NCBI GenBank assembly: GCA_019113915.1
Contig: DXGM01000018.1
Location: 1-64,000, forward strand
Length of the DNA: 64,000 bases
Origin: Candidatus Gordonibacter avicola
GTDB taxonomy: Bacteria > Actinomycetota > Coriobacteriia > Coriobacteriales > Eggerthellaceae
Direction of reading: 5' to 3'
Positions 55,591 to 64,000 of this stretch are shown here, in pieces; the stretch's first letter is position 1; every line of letters begins with the position of its first letter. A model generated the notes under the pieces. The model made no database searches and was not told the origin of the DNA. It worked only from the letters and a program-made list of their open reading frames with translations. Position numbers and translations under genes: made by a program.

Positions 55591-55720
55591 GTATTTCTCT
55601 ACGGGTAATGATACGGGCACGTTGCCTCGCCGACAAGACCCGCGCTGCGCCCTCCACGATTTCTGCGCCGACGCGCCTCACGCGAACCGCGATGCACGAA
55701 CCGCGCATACGCACACAGGC

Positions 55721-56227
55721 CTATTCTTGAGCGTCGAAAAACGCCTTCACCTTGACAAGCGCATCGGCAAACACGCGCTCTTCTTCGTCGGTGAGGTCGG
55801 CCAGAGCCTCGTCAATCATTTGATGATGGAACAGATTATGGGCGCGCAGCACCTGGCGGCCCTTCTTGGTGAGCGACACCAGCACCACGCGACGGTCGTC
55901 TTCGGAGCGCGAGCGCTCGATGAAGCCCTTCTTCGCCAGTTTATTCACCGCCGTGGTGAGCGTGGCCAGCGTGACGCCGAGGCGGGCGGCTACCACGGTC
56001 ATGGGGTTGCGCTCATGCAGGCCCACGGCCACGATGGTGTGGACCTCGGTGATGGTGAGCCCGTGCGTCAGTCGGTTGTCGAGTGAGCGCTCTTCAATGC
56101 GCAAAATGGAGTTGAACGTGCCGGACAACAGCTCATCAAGCTGCTCACGCCGCTGCACTGCTACCGGGGGCATTTCAGTTTTCCCCACGACGTCCTCCCC
56201 CCGTTGCTCTCTCTCACGCTTCTGCAT
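55721..56227 (-). CDS. fabT: FabT-like MarR-family regulator of fatty acid synthesis
   Basis: A 168-residue winged-helix protein. The DNA-binding part is MTVVAARLGVTLATLTTAVNKL followed by the wing SEDDRRVVLVSLTKKG. Its place directly before acpP-fabK, with a FabT palindrome in between, makes it the probable acyl-ACP-responsive repressor of the cluster. The first 20 residues are non-conserved, and a later start at the Met of MPPVAVQ is possible. It lies 12 bases after rnr and may be co-transcribed with it. Confidence 0.82.
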   Translation of the reverse strand: MQKREREQRGEDVVGKTEMPPVAVQRREQLDELLSGTFNSILRIEERSLDNRLTHGLTITEVHTIVAVGLHERNPMTVVAARLGVTLATLTTAVNKLAKKGFIERSRSEDDRRVVLVSLTKKGRQVLRAHNLFHHQMIDEALADLTDEEERVFADALVKVKAFFDAQE

Positions 56228-56239
56228 GCGGCACCTGCA

Positions 56240-58618
56240 TCATGCCTCGTCATTCGCCAGGCGAAAATCAAGCCGACGCGCACGCGTATCAGCGTTCGTC
56301 AGCACCACGGCAAGCCGCTGTCCCAGGCGAAACGAGCGCCCCGTCTCCTGCCCCGTCAACCGATGCTGCACCGCGTCGAACGCAAAGTATTCTTCGCCCA
56401 AATAGCGCACCGGCACCAGCCCCTCCGCCGTATTGTCAAGGCGCACGTACAGCCCATACGTTGCTACGCCCGACACCACCGCTGAGAACCGCTGCCCCAC
56501 AAAGGCCTCCAGGTACTCAATGATCTTGAGCTCCTGCGACTCGCGCGCCGCCTTCTCGGCCACACGCTCCATGTCGGAGGAATGCTCAGCAATCCAAGGA
56601 AGGGAGGAAACCTCCTGCGAATACGTTTCAGAGCGCTTCGTCAGCTGCGCCTTCAGCATCCGATGCACCACAAGGTCAGGATAGCGCCTGATAGGAGATG
56701 TGAAATGCGTATACGCCGCACTCGCAAGCCCATAGTGCGGCTCACAAACCGGCCGATACACCGCGCGCTTCATAGAGCGCAGCAGAAGCGAGGACACCAA
56801 CTCACCCTCCGGCCGCCCCGCACTCGCCGCCAGCACTTTCTGCAACACCTGCGCATCCCCCGCCACGAACCTGTTCTGATCCACGTCCTTGAACCACGGG
56901 AACTCCTGGAACACGGGAATAAGCGCCGCCAAATTGTCAGCCGCCGGCTGCTCATGCACGCGAAACAAGCTGGGAAACTTCGCATCCCGCAAATGCGCCG
57001 CCACCGTCTCGTTCGCCAGGATCATCGCCTCTTCAATGAGCGACGTAGCATCGGTCTTGCGGCGCAAGTCAATCCCCACCGGATGCCCCTCACCATCCAG
57101 CCGCACCCGCGCCTCCACCGTATCAAAGTCAAGCCCTCCCGCACCCTCCCGAGCCGCAGCCCGCGCCCGAGCAATACGAGAAAGCTCCTTCAACCGCCAA
57201 GAAAGTTCCTTGCCAAGCTCCGAACCCCCCTTGGAGCCGATCTGCTCGGAGGTGTCCACAAAGCGAGTTTCCCCTTCGGGGACTTGCTCCGCTTCGCTTC
57301 GCGGCGCCGCACCCCATGAGCCGGACAGTCCAGTGGACTGTCCGTGCGAGCAGGACTGTCTGAGCGACTGGGCTCCTCCGGGCAGATCGGCGGTGTCAGA
57401 GCGCGAATCAATCATCTTCTGCGCCTCATCATAAGAAAGCCGCGCAGAAGAACGAATAAGCGCCGGATACAAGTCGTACCCCACCAGCTGAGCCCGCTCA
57501 TCCAAGTAAAGATCAGCCGTTATGGTGCGCCGCACCTCACCAGGCTTCAACGAACACAAATCGCCCGACAATTCCTCCGGCAACATAGGGATAACCCGGT
57601 CAACAAGATACACACTGGTAGCCCGCCGCCGCGCATCAAGGTCAAGCGATGAATTCCACGGCACGTAGTGCGAAACATCCGCAATATGCACCCCCAACCG
57701 CCACCGAGCAGCCCCCATCCCCCTCTTATCCACGACGCAGACCGACTCAGGAATGTACTCTGAGGTTGAACCCTCACCCTCAGAAGAGAAACTATTCAAC
57801 CCAGAGCGGCTGTTGTCGGAGGTGCTCACCAAGCGAGTTCCGCACGAGCCGAAACGTCCAGTGGACGTTTCGTGCGAGCAGGACTGTTTGAGCGACTGAG
57901 CATCTCCGGCAGCAGTCGCGCTCTCGCAGGTTGAAATCGCTTCCAAAGACACCGCATCGTCAAAGTCCCGCGCATCGGCCGGATCAATAGTAAACGTGAA
58001 GCGCTCACGAAGGTCGCGATACTCACTGGCCAGCGCCCCCGTTTCATCGAGTTCCGCCGCACGCGCCTCCGCCAACGCCGCGTCGGAAAACGAGGTTTCC
58101 AGCTTGTGGCGCGCCACAATAACGTCAACCGAGACGCGCGCGTCATCCGCCATTCCTAGAACTTCTTCAATGATACCCATGGCCGCCGTATTGCGCGTAG
58201 GAAACTCCGTCACGCGCACACGCACAAGCGCTCCATCAGGCACGTGCGGAAAATCAGCGCGCATCGTAAAAATGTCGTAGGGAATGCGCGTGTCCTCAGG
58301 GACTACCACGCCGAAAGGTTCCGCCACTTCGTAGCGCCCCACCAGTGAGTCATGCGCACGGTCGAGCACGCGCACCACACGCGCCGCAGGCTGGTCATCG
58401 GATGAGCCGCCCTGATGCGGCTGTTTACCCGATCCACGTGGGGGAAGCGGGGCCACCTCCACGAGGTCGCCGTCGAACGCGCCCCCCATTTTGGCGGCGG
58501 GCACGAAGAAGCCCCCTTCGGCCGTTTCCACAAAGCCGAAACTACCAGAGCGCACGGACAGTACGCCACGGGGATTGCTGCGAGGACGGCGGCGCGTATG
58601 CGACCGCGTGCGCGGCAT
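56240..58618 (-). CDS. rnr: Ribonuclease R with two element-derived insertions
   Basis: A 3'-5' exoribonuclease for structured RNA, 792 residues. It has cold-shock-like domains (about 15-190), the RNB catalytic domain with TIDPADARDFDDAV at about 209-222 and GVHIADVSHYVP after the first insert, and a C-terminal S1 domain (about 700-785). Two palindromic elements are translated inside it: copy D (about 228-275), right after the catalytic Asp cluster, and copy C (about 410-461), after SYDEAQKMI. Both would be expected to form surface loops if the enzyme is active. ATG 58618 follows AGGAG, four bases after the S41 gene. Confidence 0.93.
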   Translation of the reverse strand: MPRTRSHTRRRPRSNPRGVLSVRSGSFGFVETAEGGFFVPAAKMGGAFDGDLVEVAPLPPRGSGKQPHQGGSSDDQPAARVVRVLDRAHDSLVGRYEVAEPFGVVVPEDTRIPYDIFTMRADFPHVPDGALVRVRVTEFPTRNTAAMGIIEEVLGMADDARVSVDVIVARHKLETSFSDAALAEARAAELDETGALASEYRDLRERFTFTIDPADARDFDDAVSLEAISTCESATAAGDAQSLKQSCSHETSTGRFGSCGTRLVSTSDNSRSGLNSFSSEGEGSTSEYIPESVCVVDKRGMGAARWRLGVHIADVSHYVPWNSSLDLDARRRATSVYLVDRVIPMLPEELSGDLCSLKPGEVRRTITADLYLDERAQLVGYDLYPALIRSSARLSYDEAQKMIDSRSDTADLPGGAQSLRQSCSHGQSTGLSGSWGAAPRSEAEQVPEGETRFVDTSEQIGSKGGSELGKELSWRLKELSRIARARAAAREGAGGLDFDTVEARVRLDGEGHPVGIDLRRKTDATSLIEEAMILANETVAAHLRDAKFPSLFRVHEQPAADNLAALIPVFQEFPWFKDVDQNRFVAGDAQVLQKVLAASAGRPEGELVSSLLLRSMKRAVYRPVCEPHYGLASAAYTHFTSPIRRYPDLVVHRMLKAQLTKRSETYSQEVSSLPWIAEHSSDMERVAEKAARESQELKIIEYLEAFVGQRFSAVVSGVATYGLYVRLDNTAEGLVPVRYLGEEYFAFDAVQHRLTGQETGRSFRLGQRLAVVLTNADTRARRLDFRLANDEA
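57236..57391 (-). repeat. Palindromic interspersed element, copy C (inside rnr)
   Basis: The outer stem is GCCGATCTGCTCGGAGG (57236-57252) paired with 57375-57391, at 16 of 17 positions. The inner palindrome is GGACAGTCC-AGT-GGACTGTCC. It has an extra internal stretch compared with B and D and lacks their CAACC ends. Its inner stem differs from theirs on both arms, so pairing is kept. Confidence 0.8.
57795..57935 (-). repeat. Palindromic interspersed element, copy D (inside rnr)
   Basis: Ends TTCAACC and GGTTGAA. The outer stem (57806-57827 with 57898-57919) pairs at 18 of 22 positions, and all four exceptions are wobble-type. The inner palindrome is CGAAACGTCC-AGT-GGACGTTTCG, as in copy B. 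Confidence 0.8.
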
Positions 58619-58622
58619 GAGG

Positions 58623-59909
58623 CTACTCCTGCACGAGGGATTGAGCGGTTTCCAGAGCGAGGCTCTTCTGACTGTCGCCGGCAGCCTCACCAGCGAGGCC
58701 AATGGTGATATTAGGCGCCACACCCACGCCATTGATCTGGCGACCCTGCGGGCTCAGATAGTAGGCCGCCGTGTAACGCAGCGCCCCGCCGAAGCTCAAG
58801 TCGCGCACCACCTGCACTGAGCCTTTCCCGAGCGTAGACGTGCCCACCAGTGTGGCACGCTGACTCTCCTGCAAAGCGACAGCCAGTACCTCGGCGGCCG
58901 CGGCCGTGTTTTCGTTCACCAGCACCACCAAAGGCTTGTCAGTAGCTACCGAACCCGTAGCCGATTTCGCACTCTTACCATCTTTGGTTTCAATCTGCAC
59001 GATGGTGCCACTCTTCACAAAGAGGCTGGCCACATCCACGGCCTGCGTAAGGAAACCACCCGGGTTATCGCGAATATCCAGTACGAAGGAGAGCGCCCCC
59101 TGCGAGGCCAACTCGCCCACCGCTTGCTTCACCAACGAGGAAGAGTTCTGCGTAAGCTGACGCAGCTTGATGTAGCCCACCTTGTCGTCAAGCTCGGTCG
59201 TGACGTTCTTCACGTCATACGTGGAGCACGTAAGCGTTGTAGTGAATTCCTCGCCACCTTCGGCCTCAAGCGTTGCGGGGCGGCGCCACGTTACCACGAC
59301 GCTTTCACCTTCGCCACGATCGAGCGCACTCGTCACCTCGTTCATGGACCATTCCTGACCTCGGTCGCCGTCAACGGCCACCACGAAGTCGCCCACGCGC
59401 ACGCCCGCGGCCTGCGCCGACGAGCCGTCGAACACATCAACTACGTAGGCAAGCCCGTTGTACTCGGAGAACAGAACGCCAATGCCCGCATAGCTGCCGG
59501 AGCTATCTCCCACCAGCGAAGAATAGCGCGCCGGATCGTAGTAGCGCAGGTAGGCGTCTTGTGTGACATCGGAGAAGGCATCAAGCACGCTGTCGGTGGC
59601 GGCATCGAGGTCGTAGGAATCCAAGCTGTCGTTAGCCAGCGCATCTTCCACTTCTGACACGCGGGCCGACAGCGAGTTGTACGTGGTTTTGTCCTTGCCC
59701 GACGCCGGCCCCACGGGAGCGCCTGTGGCTTCCAGCACCGGGCCAAAGCCGAGCGACTCCAGCAACGGCGCATCGCCACGCACAAAGAAGCCGGCAACAA
59801 AGGCAACGCACACGCAAATGACCAGCGCAAAACTGCGCGCGAGGCGCTGGTTGCGGAGCCGCGCCTTATGCGCGGAAGCCGCCTCAAGCCTGTCCGTGTG
59901 CTTCGCCAT
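58623..59909 (-). CDS. S41/CtpA-family protein lacking the nucleophile serine
   Basis: A 428-residue membrane-anchored protein: one membrane helix (about 24-45, SFALVICVCVAFVAGFFV), a PDZ domain (about 140-220, VRVGDFVVAVDGD) and an S41 C-terminal protease domain (about 235-420, VGYIKLRQLTQN and DIRDNPGGFLTQAVDVASLF). The usual T/S-A-S-A-S-E active-site block reads TAAAAE, so the nucleophile position is Ala; the catalytic Lys in TLGKGSVQ is kept. It may be a scaffold or inactive regulator, not a protease. It sits between ftsX and rnr. Confidence 0.88.
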   Translation of the reverse strand: MAKHTDRLEAASAHKARLRNQRLARSFALVICVCVAFVAGFFVRGDAPLLESLGFGPVLEATGAPVGPASGKDKTTYNSLSARVSEVEDALANDSLDSYDLDAATDSVLDAFSDVTQDAYLRYYDPARYSSLVGDSSGSYAGIGVLFSEYNGLAYVVDVFDGSSAQAAGVRVGDFVVAVDGDRGQEWSMNEVTSALDRGEGESVVVTWRRPATLEAEGGEEFTTTLTCSTYDVKNVTTELDDKVGYIKLRQLTQNSSSLVKQAVGELASQGALSFVLDIRDNPGGFLTQAVDVASLFVKSGTIVQIETKDGKSAKSATGSVATDKPLVVLVNENTAAAAEVLAVALQESQRATLVGTSTLGKGSVQVVRDLSFGGALRYTAAYYLSPQGRQINGVGVAPNITIGLAGEAAGDSQKSLALETAQSLVQE

Positions 59910-59925
59910 ACCGCTTAAGCCCTGC

Positions 59926-60834
59926 TTACACCTTCAAGTAGCGGCGCATGGCCAGAGCCGAGCCCAGCAGACCGATGATCAGGCCAGCCAGAACAAGACC
60001 ACCGTAGATAAGCAGGAAGGTGTCCAGCCCCACGTTAAACGACAGGAATTGCAGCGCGCTCTGCAGTTGCGGCAAAGCCACATTGCGCAGAAGCTCCAGC
60101 ACCCCCACCGCCAACAGCGAGCCAATAATGGCGTGCAGCGCGCCTTCCATAAGGAAGGGCCCGCGGATAAAGCCGTTCGACGCACCCACCAGGCGCATGA
60201 TGGCAATCTCCTTGCGGCGCGCCAAAATGGCCAGGCGGATGGTGTTGTTGATAAACACCATGGCGATGAAGATAAGGAGCGCGATGAGCGCGATACCAAT
60301 GTAGCGCACGTAGTTCGTCACCGAGAAGAGGTTCTCAACGGTCTTCTGACCATACTTGAGTGCTTCGGCCGGGTCGGTCGGGTTGTCCGTGATCTCGCGA
60401 TACGTGGCGTCGCTTTCGATGGCCGAGGCCACCTGCTCCACCAGCTGCGGGTCGGACAGCTCCACATCAATAGAGCGCGGCAGCGGGTTTTGTCCGTCGA
60501 GCGAGTCGATGATGTCGGAGTTCGACGTGGAGCGGAAGTTCTCAAGCGCCTGATCCTTGGTGGTAAAGCCCACCGAAGCCACGCCTTCAAGCCCCTCGAT
60601 GTAGCTCTGAACCGCCTTGATGTCGGCATCGGAAGCATCGTCGGCCACGTAAGCTGTGATGGACACTTCGCTTTCCACCGACGACACAATGTTCTCCACG
60701 ATGATGCCGCCCACCAAAAACACGCCGATGATCAGCAGCGACAGGAAAATGGTAACAATGGAGCCCAAGGCCGTGGACAGGTTGCGCGTGAAGCCCGTGA
60801 GGGACTCCTTGAGGAAGTACACGAAACTAGACAT
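59926..60834 (-). CDS. ftsX: Cell division ABC permease FtsX
   Basis: The membrane partner of FtsE that activates peptidoglycan hydrolases at the septum. The 302-residue protein has four membrane helices (about 20-45, 175-200, 225-245 and 270-295) and a large extracellular domain (about 50-165) between the first two. The cytoplasmic [19 protein letters not shown] loop is typical. It overlaps ftsE by eight bases. Confidence 0.95.
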   Translation of the reverse strand: MSSFVYFLKESLTGFTRNLSTALGSIVTIFLSLLIIGVFLVGGIIVENIVSSVESEVSITAYVADDASDADIKAVQSYIEGLEGVASVGFTTKDQALENFRSTSNSDIIDSLDGQNPLPRSIDVELSDPQLVEQVASAIESDATYREITDNPTDPAEALKYGQKTVENLFSVTNYVRYIGIALIALLIFIAMVFINNTIRLAILARRKEIAIMRLVGASNGFIRGPFLMEGALHAIIGSLLAVGVLELLRNVALPQLQSALQFLSFNVGLDTFLLIYGGLVLAGLIIGLLGSALAMRRYLKV

Positions 60835-61669
60835 CGAAGCCGTACACCCCCCGGTCCTGATCGCGAGTCAGATGCCCGCGGTCGAGCGCGATAACGCGAC
60901 GACGCATGTTGTCCACCATCTCGCGGTCGTGCGTAGCCACCAGCACCGTGGTGCCGGTGCGGTTAATGCGCTCGAGCAAGTCCATGATGCCGCGCGAGGT
61001 TTGGGGGTCCAAGTTACCGGTGGGCTCGTCACACACCAGAAGCGGCGGGCGGTTCACGATAGCACGCGCAATGGACACGCGCTGCTGTTCGCCACCGGAG
61101 AGTTGGTCGGGACGCTTGTTGAGCTTGTCCTGCAAGCCCACCAGGCGCAATACCTCCGGCACCTGCGTCTTAATAACGTGGCGCGACTTGCCAATAACCT
61201 CAAGCGCGAACGCGACGTTTTCAAACACCGTCTTGTTCGGCAACAGCTTGAAGTCCTGGAACACGCAGCCGATGTTGCGGCGCAGATACGGCACGCGCCA
61301 GTTGCGCATGCTGGTGAGGTCTTCGTCCGCCACATAGATATGACCCTGCGTGGGCTTCACCTCGCGGATGAGCATGCGAATGAACGTGGACTTGCCGGAA
61401 CCGGAGTGGCCCACGAGAAAGATAAACTCACCCGCATAAATTTGCAGCGTAATATCGTTGAGTGCCGGCTTGTTAGGCTGGGCCGGATACACCTTCGTCA
61501 CGTGGTCAAACGTGATAACCGGTGTGCCCGCCTGCTGAGGTATATCGTCTACCTCCAAAACGGGCAGCGACGCGGAAAGTTGCGTGGTCGCTTGCCGGGA
61601 ATGAGCCGCATGGGCGCCGCTGCGGCCAGCTTGGCGCGCGGATCCCCCTTGGCTGGGAACGTTCGTCAC
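60827..61669 (-). CDS. ftsE: Cell division ATP-binding protein FtsE
   Basis: The ATPase of the FtsEX complex. The 280-residue protein has an unusual 45-residue Ala/Ser/Gln-rich N-terminal tail. The ABC domain follows, with Walker [10 protein letters not shown], the signature [14 protein letters not shown] and Walker [13 protein letters not shown]. It starts with GTG 61669 after CGGAG. Its end overlaps ftsX. Confidence 0.95.
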   Translation of the reverse strand: MTNVPSQGGSARQAGRSGAHAAHSRQATTQLSASLPVLEVDDIPQQAGTPVITFDHVTKVYPAQPNKPALNDITLQIYAGEFIFLVGHSGSGKSTFIRMLIREVKPTQGHIYVADEDLTSMRNWRVPYLRRNIGCVFQDFKLLPNKTVFENVAFALEVIGKSRHVIKTQVPEVLRLVGLQDKLNKRPDQLSGGEQQRVSIARAIVNRPPLLVCDEPTGNLDPQTSRGIMDLLERINRTGTTVLVATHDREMVDNMRRRVIALDRGHLTRDQDRGVYGFDV

Positions 61670-61722
61670 AGAGTGCTCCGTTCTTGTGGTGATGTGCTGA
61701 GACGGGCTAGATTCTATCAGAC

Positions 61723-62691
61723 TTACTTTCGCGCCATGGCGTTCTTCACAGCTTCGACAATCGCCTTCGCATCCAGGTTGAAATAGCTTAACAGCTCTTC
61801 GAACTCGCCCGACTTGCCGAAGGCATCGCGCATGCCCACGAACTCTACGGGAGCCGGATGCGTGCGCGCAAGCGTCTCGGCAACGGCCGAGCCCAAGCCA
61901 CCCATCACGCTGTGCTCTTCGGCCACCACGGCGCAGCCAGTCTTGGCCACCGATGCAGTGATGGTTGCCTCATCGAGTGGCTTCACGGAGAAGGCGTCAA
62001 TCACTTCCGCGGAAATACCCTCGGCCGCTAGCTGTTCGGCCGCCTTGAGCGCCTGCTCAACCTCCACGCCGCAAGCGATGATGGTGGCATCCGTGCCTTC
62101 GCGCAGTACGTAGGCGCGGCCCACCTCAAGCTCCACGTCGTCGGCGTACACACACGGCACCGAGGCGCGTCCCATGCGCACATACACCGGACCCGGCGTG
62201 GCGGCGGCCAGACGCAGCGCAGCGCGGGCGGCGGCGTAGTCAGCCGGCACGAGCACGCGCATATTCGGCAGACCGCGCATGAGCGACACGTCTTCGAGCA
62301 TCTGATGACTTCCACCATCAGGGCCAACGGAAATGCCGGCGTGCGTCGGCGCCACCTTCACGTCCAAGTTGGAGTAGCACACCGTGTTGCGAATCTGGTC
62401 GTAAGCGCGCCCCGTGCCGAACACGGCGAAGGAACCCGTGAACGCCACGTGGCCCGTAATGGCCAGGCCAGCGGCCACGTCTATCATATTCTGCTCGGCA
62501 ATGCCGCAGTTGAACAGGCGATCGGCGAACCCTGCGTCGGCGAACTTCTTCGTGGTGGTGGAACCCGTGAGATCGGCGTCCACGGCCACCACCGGCACGC
62601 CTTCTTGGGCCAACTCCGCCAGCGTCACGCCAAAGGCCGCACGCGTTGCTTTTTTCACCTGAGCCTGAGCCTCGTCTGCAAGCTTAACCAC
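61723..62691 (-). CDS. Transketolase, C-terminal subunit
   Basis: The pyrimidine-binding and C-terminal half of a split transketolase, 322 residues, with [18 protein letters not shown] (TPP-contacting Glu) and [18 protein letters not shown]. Together with the next-listed gene it interconverts ketose and aldose phosphates in the pentose phosphate pathway. It starts with GTG 62691 after GGAGG, two bases after the N-subunit stop, so the halves are tightly coupled. Confidence 0.93.
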   Translation of the reverse strand: MVKLADEAQAQVKKATRAAFGVTLAELAQEGVPVVAVDADLTGSTTTKKFADAGFADRLFNCGIAEQNMIDVAAGLAITGHVAFTGSFAVFGTGRAYDQIRNTVCYSNLDVKVAPTHAGISVGPDGGSHQMLEDVSLMRGLPNMRVLVPADYAAARAALRLAAATPGPVYVRMGRASVPCVYADDVELEVGRAYVLREGTDATIIACGVEVEQALKAAEQLAAEGISAEVIDAFSVKPLDEATITASVAKTGCAVVAEEHSVMGGLGSAVAETLARTHPAPVEFVGMRDAFGKSGEFEELLSYFNLDAKAIVEAVKNAMARK

Positions 62692-62693
62692 GG

Positions 62694-63524
62694 CTAGGCC
62701 TCCTTCCCTGCGTCCGCCGCGAGCGCGGCCAGTGCCTCTTCAAGCTGTTCGGCGTTGGGAGCCTTGCCGTGCCACCCTGCCTGATCTTCCATAAACGGCA
62801 CGCCCTTGCCTTTGATGGTGCGCGCCACCAGCACGTGCGGCGTGCCCGTCCGGTCGGCCTTGGCCGCCGAAAGCGCCTCCACGAGCGCGGGAATATCGTG
62901 CCCGTCCACCTCGCGGGCGTCCCAGCCGAAAGCGGTGAACTTTGCAGCCACGTCCCCCGGATCGCACACATCACTCGTGCGGCCGTCAATCTGCAGGCCG
63001 TTGCGGTCAACGATGGCCACCAGGTTGTCCAAGCCGCGGTGCGCCGCGAACATGGCTGCCTCCCACACCTGGCCTTCCTGGCATTCACCATCACCAAGCA
63101 GCGTAAACACCGCCTGCGGCGCGCCTTCAAGCTTCAGCCCAGCCGCCGCACCCGCGGCGATGGACAGGCCCTGACCGAGCGAACCGGTGGACACTTCCAC
63201 ACCCGGCAACTGGTTCGAATCAGGGTGGCCCTGCAGCCGGCTACCCAGCTTGCGCAACGTGAGCAATTCCTCGCGCGGGAAGTAGCCCGCCTGCGCGAGC
63301 ACCGCGTACAGCGCCGGCGCCGCATGGCCCTTCGCCAGGATGAAGCGGTCACGCCCCTCCCATGTGGGGTTCGCCGGATCATGCTCCATGACTCCGCCAA
63401 AATACAGCGCGCACAGAATGTCGGTACATGACAGCGACCCACCCGGGTGCCCGCTGCCCGCCTCCGCTATCATGCGCACAATGTCGACCCGCATTTCATT
63501 CGCGCGCCGTTCAAGCTCAGCCAT
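62694..63524 (-). CDS. Transketolase, N-terminal subunit
   Basis: The TPP/pyrophosphate-binding half, 276 residues. GSGHPGGSLSCTDIL is the N-terminal signature, and the TPP-metal motif is GDGECQEGQVWEA, ending in the IVDRN asparagine. ATG 63524 follows GGGAAGGA; the open frame reaches 63557 inside prfB. It is placed between prfB and ftsE, which are often neighbours in other bacteria. Confidence 0.94.
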   Translation of the reverse strand: MAELERRANEMRVDIVRMIAEAGSGHPGGSLSCTDILCALYFGGVMEHDPANPTWEGRDRFILAKGHAAPALYAVLAQAGYFPREELLTLRKLGSRLQGHPDSNQLPGVEVSTGSLGQGLSIAAGAAAGLKLEGAPQAVFTLLGDGECQEGQVWEAAMFAAHRGLDNLVAIVDRNGLQIDGRTSDVCDPGDVAAKFTAFGWDAREVDGHDIPALVEALSAAKADRTGTPHVLVARTIKGKGVPFMEDQAGWHGKAPNAEQLEEALAALAADAGKEA

Positions 63525-63538
63525 GCTTTCGTCCTTCC

Positions 63539-64000
63539 CTATTGAGAAACTCGCCACTTGTGGTAGCCTATCACGAATTCTTCCAGGTCACCATCGAGAA
63601 CTGCCTCGACATTTCCCGTTTCAATACCGCTGCGCACATCCTTCACCATTTGGTAGGGGTACAGCACATAGTTGCGAATTTGGCTGCCGAACGTGTTGTC
63701 ACGGCGCTCGCCGCGCAGCTGGGCCAGTTCCTCCTGGCGCTTTTGCTCTTCCACCTCGTAGAGCTTGGCGCGCAGCACGCGGAAGGCGGCTTCCTTGTTT
63801 TGGAGCTGAGACTTCTCGTTTTGGCAGGTAACCACAATACCGGTGGGAAGGTGCGTGAGGCGCACGGCCGAGTCGGTGGTGTTCACGCACTGGCCGCCCG
63901 GACCGCTTGAGCGATACACGTCCACGCGCACGTCGGCGGGGTTGAGGTCCACCTCAATGTCCTCCGGCAGCACAGGCAGCACTTCCACGCCAGCAAACGT
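63539..64000 (-). CDS. prfB: Peptide chain release factor 2, 3' part
   Basis: The C-terminal 153 codons; the start is beyond the right edge. Domain 3 has the peptidyl-tRNA hydrolysis motif GGQ within [17 protein letters not shown]. The tail with [20 protein letters not shown] and [15 protein letters not shown] marks RF2, not RF1. The codon-recognition domain and any programmed frameshift site are not visible. It lies 14 bases upstream of the transketolase genes. Confidence 0.94.
   Translation of the reverse strand, partial: TFAGVEVLPVLPEDIEVDLNPADVRVDVYRSSGPGGQCVNTTDSAVRLTHLPTGIVVTCQNEKSQLQNKEAAFRVLRAKLYEVEEQKRQEELAQLRGERRDNTFGSQIRNYVLYPYQMVKDVRSGIETGNVEAVLDGDLEEFVIGYHKWRVSQ

Overview
This 64 kb window is high-GC bacterial chromosome. 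The gene set suggests an anaerobic actinomycete of the class Coriobacteriia, probably Eggerthellales: an arginine deiminase operon with a YfcC-type carrier, a FabK-type FAS II cluster under a FabT-like MarR regulator, a fused AccD-AccA, an OtsA-OtsB fusion and many SLH/Cna-B surface features. The class is an inference from gene content; genus cannot be fixed by eye.

Layout. 1-8.8 kb: 5' part of argS, a GNAT acetyltransferase, and a giant Cna-B adhesin whose signal-peptide exon is out of frame across a nine-G tract. 9-14.2 kb: arginine deiminase operon (arcA-arcB-arcC-carrier). 14.7-15.6 kb: tRNA-Arg, a glutaredoxin, tRNA-Gly. 15.7-18.3 kb: ligD. 18.3-25.7 kb: a membrane-bound XRE regulator, a DUF998-like protein, and a marR-ABC-ABC-MATE efflux operon. 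25.9-30.6 kb: tRNA-Pro, rdgB, murI, a flavodoxin-like reductase, ybaK and an L,D-transpeptidase. 30.8-34.4 kb: ssrA, an acidic protein, smpB, an M42 peptidase and a small hypothetical. 34.6-41.9 kb: otsAB, two overlapping nuclease genes, a DUF523-GNAT fusion, an AT-rich island and adenine deaminase. 42-47.7 kb: an SLH/ComEC-like secreted protein, a NUDIX hydrolase and a SWIM-SNF2 helicase. 47.7-64 kb: one long minus-strand run, prfB, split transketolase, ftsE, ftsX, an S41-like protein, rnr, fabT-like marR, acpP, fabK, fabD, fabG, fabF, fabZ, accDA.

The genes form several working units. Arginine is fermented to ornithine, CO2, ammonia and ATP by ArcABC, with the YfcC carrier as probable exchanger. 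The FAS II block carries a perfect FabT-type palindrome before acpP, so acyl-ACP feedback control is likely. tmRNA and SmpB sit side by side for ribosome rescue. The MarR efflux operon has two tandem palindromes before its first gene.

The most unusual feature is a family of palindromic elements at 50.96-57.94 kb. One copy lies just after the fabF stop codon. Three more, plus a decayed half copy, lie inside fabD and rnr, where they are read in one conserved frame (A-Q-S-L ... S-T-G) and add long insertions to essential enzymes. Their stems differ between copies but remain self-complementary. This resembles the behaviour of Rickettsia palindromic elements. Other items for a second look are the poly-G switch of the adhesin, a biotin-carboxylase N-domain-like segment fused to AccDA, an S41 protein lacking its nucleophile serine, and a secreted ComEC-like domain with a degraded metal motif.
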